This document shows, piece by piece, positions 49,854 through 61,841 of a stretch of 64,000 nt of DNA. The stretch comes from Paraphysoderma sedebokerense. Lineage: Eukaryota; Blastocladiomycota; Physodermatomycetes; Physodermatales; Physodermataceae. Location of the stretch: the NCBI GenBank assembly GCA_025602915.1, contig JAHLJZ010000023.1:62001-126000 (forward strand), written 5' to 3'. Position 1 is the stretch's first letter. Every line of letters starts with the position of its first letter. The translations under genes were made by a program, and so were the position numbers. Under the pieces are notes generated by a model. The model did no database searches. It worked only from the letters and a program-made list of their open reading frames with translations, and was not told the origin of the DNA.

Positions 49854-51402
49854 TTACCCCATCACAATCTGATCCCACCTGTCAAGCTCATGAACCTTCA
49901 ATTCCTCAACCAGCCGATGATTATCAGCATTCGAGGAATTGAAGAGAGGGATGACTTTGGGTGTATAGTACGACTTCAAGAGAGCAGTTTTAGTGGGTTT
50001 AGAAGAAGCGTCGGAAGAAGATTCGGCTGAAGTTGCAGACTTCGTCGACAACTCGGTGGAAGAAGAGATTGGTGGCTCTGTGGTTGAGTCTTCGGTTAAA
50101 GTTGATTCGATCGGTTGGTCGCTGCTGGCTTCATCGACCGATTTCTCCTTTTCTTTATCCCCTTCTTTGGTATCTTTCAATTGTTCCTCTTCCAAAAAAA
50201 ATCTCACCATCTCAGAAGTAACGACGTCCCACTCCTCCCCACTGTCCTGCCTTTCCATTATATCATTTTTCAGCTTGAGTTTTTGACTTTCAGACAGCCC
50301 AACCCAAACGTCGTCTTCTTTCAACTCTCTGATTTCTCTTTTAGCAATACATAAGGCTATTTTGCCAATTGCTTCAACTTTCTGGTAGTCATTAAACCAT
50401 CTGTATATACGGATAGGAAGGGTTGACCAACCAGTGAGCGTATAGAACGGAATATAACCTAATGGCGGGAGTTGCGTAGATATCTGTGGTGTTGTGGAGG
50501 TCACCGGAGACGACTGTGCGGATGAAGAGGCTTTGAACCAGGAGAACCAGGAGTTTGAGGACTGGGGAGTGGTGGACGAACTTGAAGCGGAATTTCCTTG
50601 TTCAGATGATGATGAGGTAGCATCCGGCTGTATGAGATGTGAGTGAAACGAAGATCGAAAGCAAGCTTTCCACCCTTCTTCTACTCCTTTCAATAGCTCT
50701 TCCCAACCTTTCCTGCCCATTGTAATAAATCCATCGTAATCATCCCAGCCAAACAAAGTATTCAAATCATCCATGGGAGAGGCGCGAAGGATAGCGTTGT
50801 ACCGATCTGTTGCAGATGGCGGGGACGAAGCTGAAGACTGATACTTTTTAATAATGTGAGATGACACAGCTGATTTCAGGGCGCCGGGGGTAGAGAGTTC
50901 TATGAGATCGTAATCTAAAGATGCGGCATCAAAGACCGGCTGGACGGGTAAGGCACGAGGTGAGTTGTTCGAACGCAATTTGTATCATGAAATGTACAGG
51001 AAACCAGTCAGAACTAATAATGAAGTCCAGACGAGTACAAATGTACTGGGAATGCCCATTCATCGTATATTCCAATGCACCACTCACAGCGTAATACTCA
51101 TTCCGCGATTAAAGACTCACCTTGACATAATCCTTGAACCACTTTCTTGTCCTCCAGAATCCGTCTTTCTCGGGCTTCATCACGTAGACTACAATTTTTC
51201 GCGCTCTTTCGGAAGGTTTCATAGGCACTTCTGACAATTTGGCTGCTTCGGCAACGAGCTCAGACCGTATTTGGTCGCTGTAGTACCGATCGCGGTAGAT
51301 GAGACCGGTGAATAGAGTCGTAGTGGTGAGGAATATAGTCATTCCTCTGGACGGCCTTTTGAACTTGGGAAGCGAGGGAAATCTTGGTAGGAATGACGCC
51401 AT
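49854..51402 (-). CDS. TIM54: TIM54, mitochondrial inner-membrane translocase subunit
   Basis: Component of the TIM22 carrier-insertion complex, largely confined to fungi. Two exons (51121-51402, 49854-50939) give 455 residues in exact frame, close to yeast Tim54 (about 480). The N-terminus carries one helix (GMTIFLTTTTLFTGLIY), then ARKIVVYVMKPEKDGFWRTR and WFKDYVKPVFDAASLDYDLI, the conserved intermembrane-space start. Later blocks DGFITMGRKGWEELLKGVEE and LPPLGYIPFYTLTGWSTLPI RIYRWF also match the family. A Ser-rich insertion and an acidic Ser/Thr-rich region near the C-terminus vary from relatives. Divergent from IDH1. Confidence 0.85.
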
Positions 51403-51962
51403 TCTGTAAAACGTCTTGCAGTCAAATTGTGCACCGAGATGGCTATAATTGAGCTTACTTTGCACTAAGAATTAGCATCGTTCGTTCACGTATTTACTAT
51501 CATGTGATCCGTTTCCGTAGAGACTTGATAACCGAAATCATGGAGCCTAATTATCTCGGCATGACAGATTCCCAGTAAATGAATATAATAATTGGATTTA
51601 AACCAAACTGAAATATACACAATCGATAACTTGAGTGATCATTGGATTTTGAACTTTCTTCACATCCTTTGGCTGGGCCAATTCAAAGCCAGCGTTGATA
51701 ACATGTCTGCTATCTTAATAAGTAAAGCCTATTAGAGATGCTTTTGGGTTCCACAGTAAGGAAGCATTGAAAAGGATCTATCGGCATTCTGTCCCCGCAG
51801 TGCCCACATTTTCCTTTATAAGTCGAGCGACCGTTAGAATTACCCTCTGTGGAGGCAACGTGGCGACCGAAAATTTTTGGTTGAAAAAGCGACCGACGAG
51901 TCTTCCTTCGCTCGCTTCCATAATCCATTCCCTCTGCGAATCTGCGACATCTTTCCTGCGCA
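51403..51962. promoter_or_regulatory. Divergent promoter region between TIM54 and IDH1
   Basis: 560 bp between two diverging start codons of nuclear genes for mitochondrial proteins, so it should hold both promoters and could coordinate them. No specific element was identified. Confidence 0.45.
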
Positions 51963-53749
51963 ATGTTGTCTTCTGTCTCGTCAAGGGCCGCAAAACAGGT
52001 TTAGTCCCCTTTTCTACGTCCTTTGGGCCTTCATCACACGTCCCTCCTGATTTAATCGCTGACTTGGGTCTTTTTTTTTGCATCCGATTGTGTCTGTGTG
52101 GATGAATTACATCAATTCATACAGTGTTCTGTTCGTTCGTTTGGCTCCCTCAGTTCCCGGTTTGCTCTTCCTGACATACAAGAGGTATTTATCCTTTTCC
52201 CGGACGCCGCATTCTCTTTTCCTCTCCTTTCGTCAAGCCAGTCTTGTAGAAAAACAGTTCGCGGCATGCCATATCTTTTTCGACTACATAAGTTGGATCG
52301 CTATAAGAATGCAATAAGGAATTTGATGCTAATTCATACTGATTTCTACCATTAGAAAACCCAATACACTAAGTATGGCGGGACCTACACTGTAACCCTT
52401 TTACCCGGTGACGGCATCGGTTCCGAAATCACTTCCTCCGTCAAAACAATTTTCAAAGCCGCCAATGCACCCATTGAATGGGAACAGTACAATGTATCTG
52501 GTGAAAAAATAGATGATGGACTTTTAAAAGCTTCGGTTGATTCTTTACGACGTAATAAAGTCGGATTAAAAGGCATTTTCTTCACCCCAATTAGCCGATT
52601 TGGGCGATCTAGTTTCAACGTTTCAATGAGAAAGGATTTAGACATTTTTGCCAGTGTGAGTTTGGTCAGGAATTTGGAGGGATATCCCAGCAGGCATAAG
52701 AATGTGGATTTTGCGATCATTAGGGAAAACACTGAAGGAGAGTATAGCGGGTTGGAACATAGCAGTTATCCCGGAGTCGTCGAAAGCTTAAAAGTTGTGA
52801 CAAGGGCCAAGACTGAAAGAATTGCAAAGTTTGCTTTCGATTTTGCCGTGAAAAATGGCCGAAAGAAAGTCACTTGCGTTCACAAAGCTAATATCATGTA
52901 CGTTTTTACTTGATGTTCATTTTGTTCCAGCGCTGCTTTGCATCTAACGTTATTACAGGAAACTCGGCGACGGCCTTTTCCTTAACACATGTCGTGAAGT
53001 CGCCAAAGATTACGAATCAGTCGGCATCAAATTTGATGATATGATTGTTGACAATGCCGCAATGCAGGTAACACATTCCCTTTGCTCTAGTAATTTTTTG
53101 CCAACGGGGTGAACTGAGTATGTTATATCTATCGCAGCTTGTATCGAAACCCCAACAATTTGATGTTCTGGTTATGGGCAACCTTTATGGAAATATCGTT
53201 TCCAACGTCGGTGCCGCATTAGTTGGTGGGCCGGGCATTGTTCCGGGTGCTAATATCGGTCGAGAATACGCAGTGTTCGAACCGGTACGTTACTATAACG
53301 CGGCTTCTGTCCATTTGTTTTTTGCGCCTTTTGCTGACCTATGTTCTGTTAATTTGCGTCGCCTCCTCATCTATCATTATACCAGGGCTGTCGCCACGTC
53401 GGAAAGGACATCCAAGGACGAAATATAGCAAATCCGTCGGCCATGATCTTATCTTCAATTCTTTTGTTGCGTCATTTGCACCTCGATGATGTTGCAAACA
53501 GAATTAGCAACGCCTTGTTTAAGACTATTCGCGATGGAAGTGTAAGTGTTGCCGTATAATACGACAATTTCTTTTACCGGTGATTTTGTTTATGGGGCCT
53601 TTTGACCCTTCAGGGGTGGTGCCTTAGATTTGATTGCGAACTCACACAAATCTTACCTTTTCTGTTTTGTATTGTAGGCGAAAACAACTGACATGGGTGG
53701 GAATTCGACAACGACAGATTTTACTTTGGCTGTCATCAGTAATCTCTAA
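51963..53749 (+). CDS. IDH1: IDH1, NAD-dependent isocitrate dehydrogenase subunit 1
   Basis: TCA-cycle enzyme subunit in the mitochondrial matrix. Seven exons (51963-51998, 52125-52184, 52356-52897, 52959-53067, 53138-53284, 53386-53541, 53678-53749) give 373 residues in exact frame. The first two small exons encode a basic Ser/Arg-rich targeting peptide ([12 protein letters not shown] + [16 protein letters not shown]). The body has [86 protein letters not shown] and the C-terminal [10 protein letters not shown]. These match yeast IDH1 (regulatory) better than IDH2; the usual partner IDH2 is not in this window. Confidence 0.93.
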
Positions 53750-54598
53750 ACGCCCTCAAGCGGTGCCAAAAAAAAACCACAAATCACTGGATGGCATGAC
53801 CTTGTACGAAGGTCGCTCTAAAGCTGGACGGTTTAATATCGAAGAACAAGATTTTATGATTTTCAATGAGGCGATCTTGTTTTGTATTGCTGTTTTGTGA
53901 CTTGTAATAATTAATAATATATCTGTTTTTATTGGCTGAAATTGTCCGTCACGATAAGACCTGCGTGGAACATAGTTGGGTCCTGCGCTCAAATCATACA
54001 TGCTAACTTATGTGGACTGACGTAAATCAAATTATGATTCTCATTGAATCCAAGAAAGCATTTATCAACGAGCCGCCAAACGCACCGCAATTCCACCCTT
54101 AGTTGAGCGTATTTTCATTGAAAACTAATATTGACTAAATCCAACAATCTTATTTACCAATTGATTTCAAGCCGGAATTATTAAGTAAGAGAGTAAGACA
54201 ATTCTACTGCAAAGCGGCGTATGTAATCATGGCTTATTGAAATATAATTCAGTAACAAGAATTAAACTACGCAAGATTCACCTTAAGATAATGTGCATTA
54301 ATCGCAAAATCTGCCGTCGTATTCCTGGCTACAGTAAATTTAGTGCGCTAAGGAGATACGTTCTGTTCGCGCGGTTGACTATGGAGGTAAGAAGCTCAAA
54401 GTACATGACTCATACGGTGTTAACAGTAACAGAATCCAATGCAGCCGACTGACAGAAAAGAGGTTTATCTTGCTTAAGTCTCGGATGTTTTCTTAATAGT
54501 ATTTTAGCTCTTTACATTACTCATAACTCGGCTACAGAATATAGGACATCAGGCCTTCACGTCTTGACATCTTATATGCCTTGGACCGCCTCGAAAAT
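53750..54598. other. Intergenic between convergent IDH1 and LUC7
   Basis: 849 bp. Open frames of 71-88 codons here overlap on both strands and show no recognisable similarity; I see no supported gene, RNA or repeat. Confidence 0.5.
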
Positions 54599-56447
54599 TT
54601 AATAATCTGGAGACCTGTCCCTTCGAGGACTGCGACTTCTCTTCCTTTCACGGTCCTTATCTCTGCTCTTACTGCGACTTCTGCTTCGTTTTTTGTAGTC
54701 CCGATCCCGATCTCTTTCTCGACCTTTACCACTATCACGATCATCATCTCTTAAGTCTTCTCGTTCCCATCCTCCTTCTTCTCGTTCCCGACTTCGTCCT
54801 CCACTCCGAGATCCATTCCAATCTTCGCGATCATAATCGCGGTTGTACCCACCCCCTCTTCGGCGATAATCAGAGCCTCCCCTCCAACCACCACCTCCCC
54901 GATTACCGCGCCATCCACCGCCTAGAAACAAACGAGTAATCATCAGTACGAGATATTGATAAATAGAGAAGTTGGAAACAGTGACAAAATCTGAAAGTCA
55001 AACGAAGAAATACAAACCTCTGCCTCCCCTCCACCCTCCTCCCCGCCCACCTCTCCACCCGCCCCTTCCTCCGTATCCCTGATCATAACCACCACCAGGG
55101 AACCCTTGATCTAATCCATAACCACCACCGTAACCGCCATGAGGTTGATGATGGGCCGAAGATTGTGGCGGGGCTTTATCTTTTAGTTTTTCCCGTAACT
55201 CAGCAACAAGCTCTCGGATTTTAAGATAACCAAGATGCATTTTTCCAGAAAAATGATCAGCGAGACTTCAGAGGATATTCAATAACAAACAGGCAATAAT
55301 GAAAAGAGACAACAAAAATTGTGTCAGTCTAATTTTGAGACATCCAAGTGGCACTTTTGCTGTATTGCACTGAAGTTACCGTCTGTCAGAATCCGTAATG
55401 CTTAAGTAAGCGCTACAAATGTCGCACACTCGCAATTTTTGCTGTTGAGTCAAATCGTGCGCTGTCATAGTTCTCAAAAGTTCCTAAAGATTCGCCGGGA
55501 ACGAGAATTAATACGAATGCATAGAAAAGCAGGCCCCTAGACACAATTGTAAAGTGGCCGATGTCGAGTTAATAAGCTACCTCTTTCTCATTCTTTTTGG
55601 ACTTTATCTCTTCAACCTGGGAAAGTATGGCGATGGATTCGTCCACTTTTCCTTCCTCACCTTTTTAAATAGGGCAGCAGTTTGATCAGACATCAAGGAA
55701 GCAACACAAACGGATTCCAAAAACGGCTAGAAAACACTTACCCAACTTTTCTATTTCGACCGTTAATTTTTGAATCTCCAGTTCCAAATCGGCGATTTCT
55801 TTCATCTGTATTAACATGAAAGTCAGCAGTCTTTCAAACCACTTTAGTACTATTAGCAAACATACAATCCCAAACGTTTTAGCGTCCTCCGCCGTATTTT
55901 GTAAGCGTTTTTCGAAAGTCCTAATTTTTCGATCACAATCATGCACGAATCCTTCTAAATTCCGAAAAAATTCCATCTCATAATCTGCCTTCCCTTCCGC
56001 TAAAGCCTGCTCGTAGTCTTCTTTGAGTTTATCGGAGTGTACTTTTGTACAAGGCCCCAGATCCATTTTCTATACCAAGCAATCAACCGAAACGAAATAT
56101 TGCATAGATTGTTCCGCACACATATATTTGAAAAGATGGAATGGAGATCGGGACAAAAGCAAATGATGAGATGCAATGAAGTAAACAAAACAAAAATTGT
56201 GGGGAGGTGACCATAAACCAAATGTCGTCAGTTTGACTCCAAAATCAGCAGATAAATGCCAAAAAGTAAATTAGTAAGATGGTAGCCATATACATACAGT
56301 GTTTGTAAATAAATCATGGGGACAGAGTCCGCACAGATAATTTCTACAGGCTTTCGGACTGTTGAAGCTGATTTCTTCCCGTTGAACTCCATCAAGGGCA
56401 TTTTTGCCCATCAGAGCTTCAATGGCCTTGCGCATCTCCGCCGCCAT
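54599..56447 (-). CDS. LUC7: LUC7-like U1 snRNP splicing factor with RGG and RS/RD tail
   Basis: U1 snRNP component that helps select 5' splice sites. Seven exons on the minus strand (56298-56447, 55866-56069, 55742-55805, 55581-55660, 55380-55483, 55018-55265, 54599-54921) give 390 residues in exact frame. First zinc finger (CCCH): CRNYLCGLCPHDLFTNTK, then MDLGPCTKVH. A coiled coil follows (ADLELEIQKLTVEIEKLG, GEEGKVDESIAILSQVEEIK). Second zinc finger (C2H2): QKLRVCDICSAYLSITDSD, then LADHFSGKMHLGYLKIRE. The tail first has a Gly/Arg box (GYGGRGGWRGGRGGGWRGG) and then Arg/Asp/Ser repeats ending RSPRRDRSPDY. The domain core is standard; the RGG box before the RS tail is less usual. Confidence 0.93.
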
Positions 56448-56810
56448 CTTGACTGATTTAGTGATTGTAGTCGTGAAAAGATATGAACCAGGCCGGGAAG
56501 ATAGCGAATTGTGATCTTCTAGGAGCAGGGCAATTCCCTTCAGCAGTTTAGATCCGCGATCACGTGACAATCTTCTTAACACAGCGGCCAATGTATTGTG
56601 TTCTAATGGACAACTCATTGGATCGAAAGCCTGGCTATACTTTTGTGAACACATGACATTATTTTTTTGTATGTTCTATTCATACGATCTACGACAGCGG
56701 GTCAAAATATTTTTATTCAAACTGGCGAAAAATAAGACCATCATAACGTGAATCAAAATGATTTGTTAACCACCACAATTAAATTATTTATTTCATAAAA
56801 TCATCCATCA
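56448..56810. other. Intergenic, LUC7 promoter side to FAD gene A 3' end
   Basis: 363 bp upstream of LUC7 and downstream of the next minus-strand gene. Nothing specific recognised. Confidence 0.5.
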
Positions 56811-58572
56811 TTATATTTCAACAGACTCTAAAGGTGGTATATAATTAAAATAACATAATGCGCTGTAACTACAGGTGTTCAGAAACTCTTTGTCTAGGTT
56901 CAGTCGATCATGTAATTCATTCTTCAACTCCTCCTGACTTTCAGTACATTTATAATCAGGATCAACTGAAGTTATCTTTTTACTTGTCCAAATACCTTGT
57001 ATGGATTCTTCCGGGCTAATTATCTGACGATAAAACAGATTGTAATCTTCCACTGAAGTTGGTACAACTTCGTTCGATTGGTCAAATGACTTTTTATGTT
57101 CATTCACGTCAAGCAAGAACGACGAAAAAACGTTGACGAGAATGTCTACTCCTAAGAAACCAAGATTGACACCAGTACTAGAGAAGTAATGTACGCCAAG
57201 AACAGCATCTGTTTAGGAGTGGAATACAAATCAATTACTATTAAGTTGGAAAAAAAAAGTATAAATGTATTCAGTGACCATACAACATACCTCCGACCAA
57301 TGTAACAGGCACATTCCGGGCTTTTTCAGTTTTAATGATTTTTGCAAACCCGTTTTGACCTTGATGCCATAACTTTATGGGTATTCCCGTGACATGGCTT
57401 TCATCAACGAGAGTTTTGACTTGATCCGCGTTGGTGAATCCGCAGAATCGGAGTCCAGTTGCTAATTCATTCTTGAAACGAGCTATACCATCAGCACTGA
57501 GAGACTTCGATTCTCCGATGTGAGAATACGGCTTTAGAGATTTGCCAAAGAATTGACTGTATCGATTCCATTCGTCTCTTGATATTTGGAGCGCCGAATA
57601 AATTTGACCTTTCCGCGAAGTGAAACAGGCCGCTCGAGTAACGTTCATGGTCTTGACTTGTTCACGAATGTGATTGATCTCATCATCAGTTAAACCGAGC
57701 GACCTTTTTCGGAGCATAATCGGGGGTCCAGATAATTTTCTCTTACTTATTATCTTTTCCTTTACTGGTTTCGGAACTCTCTCAGCTGGAATAGTGTTTA
57801 TCATTGTGAAAGCATTTGGGTTATCATCGTCCTTATAAAATCTAACTGGCTCAATATCCTTGAACAATGTTTTTCTGTGGTGCGTTACAATTGTTCGGTA
57901 ATAAGGTTAGCAGCATAGTGAGAAAATTGAAATTAGAATGCGTATACGTACCTGCAGAGACTGTTACTTCCGTCAGCGCAAACTAGGAGATCGAAAGTGT
58001 CGCTCTGGATGACTCTCCCGTCAACCGAAACACTTCCGTCTTCCAAAACCTTAGATTCTTCTTTAGCGTAAATCATGATTGCACCCAACTTTCCCACCTC
58101 CTTTCTCAAGGCTTTCTCTAAATCACTGAGAACTGTTATTCCAACTAAATTATTCAAATTCTCTCCGCCAGCACTTTTCCTCCTTTTCAAATAGCTGTCC
58201 GATTGTTCCGACATAAACATATCTTGAAGCATACGTCGAGGGAATCGACTGAGACCATTGAAAGGTCCTTCCTCTGTTAACCGTATTATTTGTGATCGAG
58301 TGGGTTCGGAACGCTTCTCAATAATCGCTACACTACAGGGCGTCGGCCGCAGAAGAAATTGACGGGCAGCCTCCAGGCCAACTTTGTTAAACAGTCAAAA
58401 GGGTAGGAGAAGTGACGTCAAAAATCAAAGGTATATGAACCATCTGTGTACTGATGTAGCGATGGAAATATTTACCAGGACCACCCCCAAATATCACTAT
58501 TCTACAATTCTCCTTCCCTGTTACCATTCCGAGTATCGCCAGAACTACAAAACCGAATAATATCATTTTCAT
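56811..58572 (-). CDS. Secreted class A FAD-dependent monooxygenase, paralogue A
   Basis: Four exons (58476-58572, 57952-58381, 57291-57874, 56811-57208) give 502 residues in exact frame. A signal peptide (MKMILFGFVVLAILGMVTG) is followed by the FAD-binding Rossmann motif CRIVIFGGGPVGLEAAR, split by intron 1 after the GGGP codons. The second FAD/NADPH motif is DTFDLLVCADGSNSLCR and the third is LVGGDAVLGVHYFSSTGVN (the GD motif). These three are the signature of aromatic-hydroxylase-type flavoprotein monooxygenases. The signal peptide is odd for this mostly intracellular class and suggests an ER, vacuolar or extracellular site. Substrate unknown. It is followed on the same strand by a tandem paralogue at 59448-61160 with the same intron positions. 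Confidence 0.8.
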
Positions 58573-59447
58573 TAAGCGTGTATTTTTTTGAAGTATACTT
58601 TTTCACCGAGTGGAATATTGCAGAAGCGGGAATCTGCGATATGTAAACCATCCTCTCTATGCAGAATATCTCAAAACGTCTAGCTGAAACATTCATTTCT
58701 TCGGTTCACTTGGTGCGGGTCCACTCGTCGCGTCTCGTTTTTAGATTCCAAACAACATGTAACTTCTTGTATTCTTCCCCGTATTTCGAGACGTTGCAGT
58801 ACGTAGGATTGAAACATATACTAGCTTATTTTTGTATTGCTCCTCTAAGGGAGTTTTTGACCGTATCTTCAGACAGATTTCTGTTTACAAAATTGTATGC
58901 ATGTGGTCTCGTCGATTCTGATGATCTGTGAATCACTGCTTGAAACATTGATCGCAACAAATCATTCAATTTTTGATCTTAAATGATTATGAGGACTGAA
59001 AAAGAATAAAAGAAACGCTTGTATTTCATTGTTTGAAACAAAATTATATTTTAAATACCAATTCAGAAATGGCTCGCTTGATAGTCGAAAATATTCAGAT
59101 TTCCAATCTCTGCTTTTGAGATCCATTTTACACACTTCATTCACGATCACTTTCACGATTCGATTTCTTAACTTTTTAACAAGCCAAAAAGATAACTAAT
59201 TCTCCGAGTAGTAATACTCTCCGTGGGAATACACTATGTCCACCAGTAATATATGAAGCTAGATATACTCATAATGATACAGGCTATAACCAGCCAACTA
59301 AACTATCTGTGGCAATTCATTTCCGTTCAACAAATCATTAAGAAAAATAATAAATTATTTGAACAATTTGTTGACACAAATTTCCTAAAGTATCTTCTAC
59401 ATCACATATTGCTCTTTTCTCTTGATCTCTTCGAATTTTATTGTCTA
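58573..59447. other. Intergenic between the two FAD paralogues
   Basis: 875 bp, AT-rich. Contains the promoter of paralogue A and the 3' UTR of paralogue B. Open frames of 64-90 codons lack similarity. Confidence 0.5.
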
Positions 59448-61160
59448 TTAAATTTCAGGGGATTCTAAGAGCGGTTTGTAATTGAGGTAACATAATGCGG
59501 TGCGACTGCAAGTTTCTACAAATTCTTTGCTTAGTTTCAGCCCACTGTATAATTCCTTTTTCAACTCCTCCTCACTTTTAGTACACTTATAATTAGGGTC
59601 AATGGAATAGACTTTCTCGCTCACCCAAACACCGTGCATGTTGCTTTCCGGACGGACGAGATCATAATATTCTTCATTATAGTCATTTACCACGGCCGAA
59701 GTCATTGCAGCAATTTGGTCAGAAAAAATTGCATCCTCAAGATGAGAATGAAAATAGTCGATGAGAATATCTACTCCCAAGAATCCGAAATTGATTCCAG
59801 CGCCAGAAAAATAGTGAACTCCTAGAACAGCATCTGGGTAAATCGTAGAACCTTCAGTTAGACTGGTTCTAATCCTTCCAGAGCCTCTCAATCATAATCT
59901 TACCTCCGACAAGAACCACAGGTAAAACTTTGTTTTTACCGACATTGAGCACTTTTGCAAATCCATTTTGACCTTGGTGCCACACCTTTATAGGAATTCC
60001 TGTAACATGACTTCCATCGACAAGCATTTTCAAGGTTTGTGGGTTATTATACCCGCAATAGCGAAGAGCTGTTGCCAATTCATTTTTGAATCGGGCTATG
60101 TCTTTCCCTTTTTCAACGTTTGACATGTCGATATCAGAATTCGGCAGTAAAGATTTGCCAAAGAATGGGCTGTATCGATCCCATTCTTCCCTCGATATTT
60201 GCAAAGCGGTGTAAATCTGTCCCCCTCTTGATATGTCACAGGTAATTCGAGTGTTATTCAAGCTTTGCGCTTCTTGTCGAATGACATCAGGTATGTCAAG
60301 CGCTCTCTTTCTTAGCACTACAGCAGGCCCTTTCGATGCTCGCTTTTTCATATTCTCTCTTTCACAGCTTTAGGAACTTTCTCTGACGGAATGATATTCA
60401 TGATTGTCAAAGCAGTTGGGTGATCATCGTCCTTATAGAATTTAACTGGTTCGATATCTCTGAATAGCGTCTTTCTATATAATAAAAAATCAGTTCATGA
60501 AGCGCAAGAATGAATGAATCTTACGAGGAGCCATTACCTGCACACACCAAAAGGTCAAAAGTCTCGCTCCGAATAACCTTACCATCGAAAAAGATACTCC
60601 CGTCTTCCAAAATTCTGGATTCTTGAGCATAAACAATTTGAGCTCCTAATCTTTGAACCTCCTTTCTCAATGCCTTTTCCAAATCACTCAGAACTGTTCT
60701 CCCAACTAAATTATCAAGATTATCGCCCTTGTCGGGTTCACTGCGTTGTAGATAACTATCCGTTTTATCAGACATATAAATATCATGAATCATATGCTTA
60801 GGAAATCGACTACGATCATTGTAAGGATTGATCAATGATAAATGAACAATTTGAGCTCTAGTAGGTTCTGATCGTTTCTCTATTACTGTAACCTCACATG
60901 AATCGGAGACTGTACGGAACCGACGGGCAGCTTCCAGTCCGACTATATTCGAAACAATTCATAATTCATTAATTCATTAATTCATTAAAACAGTTAATAT
61001 TGAAAATCCTGCTTTTAGAATGAACTCAATAAATTGAAAAGTAGGAATCACCTGGACCACCCCCAAATATCATTACACTACATTTCTTGAAACATTCTAC
61101 TCTACCCACCAAACCAACTGTAAAAAGTGTCGTCAACAATAAAGTGACCAATTGCCTCAT
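59448..61160 (-). pseudogene. Secreted FAD-dependent monooxygenase, paralogue B, frameshifted
   Basis: Tandem paralogue of 56811-58572 with introns at the same places. Exons are 61052-61160, 60525-60942, 59904-60474 and 59448-59833. The signal peptide (MRQLVTLLLTTLFTVGL) and first motif (MIFGGGPVGLEAARRF) are intact. The second FAD motif reads LVCAGNGSS where A has LVCADGSNS, so the conserved Asp-Gly pair is lost. In exon 3 the frame of KTLFRDIEPVKFYKDDD runs into TGA near 60353, and homology resumes one frame over at KKRASKGPAVVLRKR, next to a run of five A; total exon length is one base short of a full frame. This is either decay or a homopolymer sequencing error; the altered motif favours decay. 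Confidence 0.65.
60963..60987. repeat. Short tandem ATTAATTC-type repeat, about three units
   Basis: Three 8-bp repeats of AATTCATT inside intron 1 of FAD paralogue B. Probably neutral. Confidence 0.5.
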
Positions 61161-61841
61161 CGTTCAAACTTTTCAACCAAAAATCTATTGTCACAACTGT
61201 TCCGGTACAATCAATCCATTTTTAAACTCTCCGTTTTTCTTGAAACAAAAGGAAAACAGTACTACTAAAACTCTACAACGCCAAAGCAATCCCGCAGTAG
61301 TAAAGCTTCTCACATTTTACGTCGCTCATACGTAGTCTAACAGTTTTTCGACTTACCCGAAATAACTCGAAACATAAAACCGTTGCAGAGATTGCAGAGA
61401 TCGCGTCATGAAGGTACCGGGTTGAATATACCGCCAAGCGCTGGTCGATTGCGTCGCTACAGAACTTGTTCTTGCTGCTGCGCGACGAGTATAGTTAATT
61501 TTTAAGAATTTGGGAGTTTTAAAAGTGAGTTGAGTATTGAATGGACTTGTCAAAGTTCAGTAATTGGTTTTGTAATAATAAAATTAAATGATCGCAGATG
61601 AAGTATGATTTCTTGCTGTAAAACTACAAATAGCACAGAAATATATTTTTGGATAATACATGGTCAAATAGGATACATATGAGAAAACCACTTATTGATA
61701 CGGAAATTAATACCTCATATGGAGTAAATATACTATACATAGTTTTTCTACATTTACAATTTAACGGTTTCCAAATGATGTCACTCTCCGCATTATTAAA
61801 AAATCATCGTTGTCTTGATTTACATTGTTTCTCTCTTACCG
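61161..61841. other. Intergenic, FAD paralogue B promoter to RAD4 3' end
   Basis: 681 bp. Should contain the paralogue B promoter. A minus-strand open stretch (61353-61553), Arg/Ser-rich and ending at a GTAAGT-like donor, lacks a convincing ATG and similarity. Confidence 0.5.

Noticed and set aside
53750-54470. Several 71-88 codon frames between IDH1 and LUC7
   Set aside because: Overlapping on both strands, no motif, no splice or promoter context that supports a gene.
61353-61553. Arg/Ser-rich minus-strand frame that looks like a mitochondrial targeting exon ending at a GTAAGT donor
   Set aside because: It lacks an upstream ATG in the long form, has only 18 codons from its ATG, and there is no room for further exons before FAD paralogue B.
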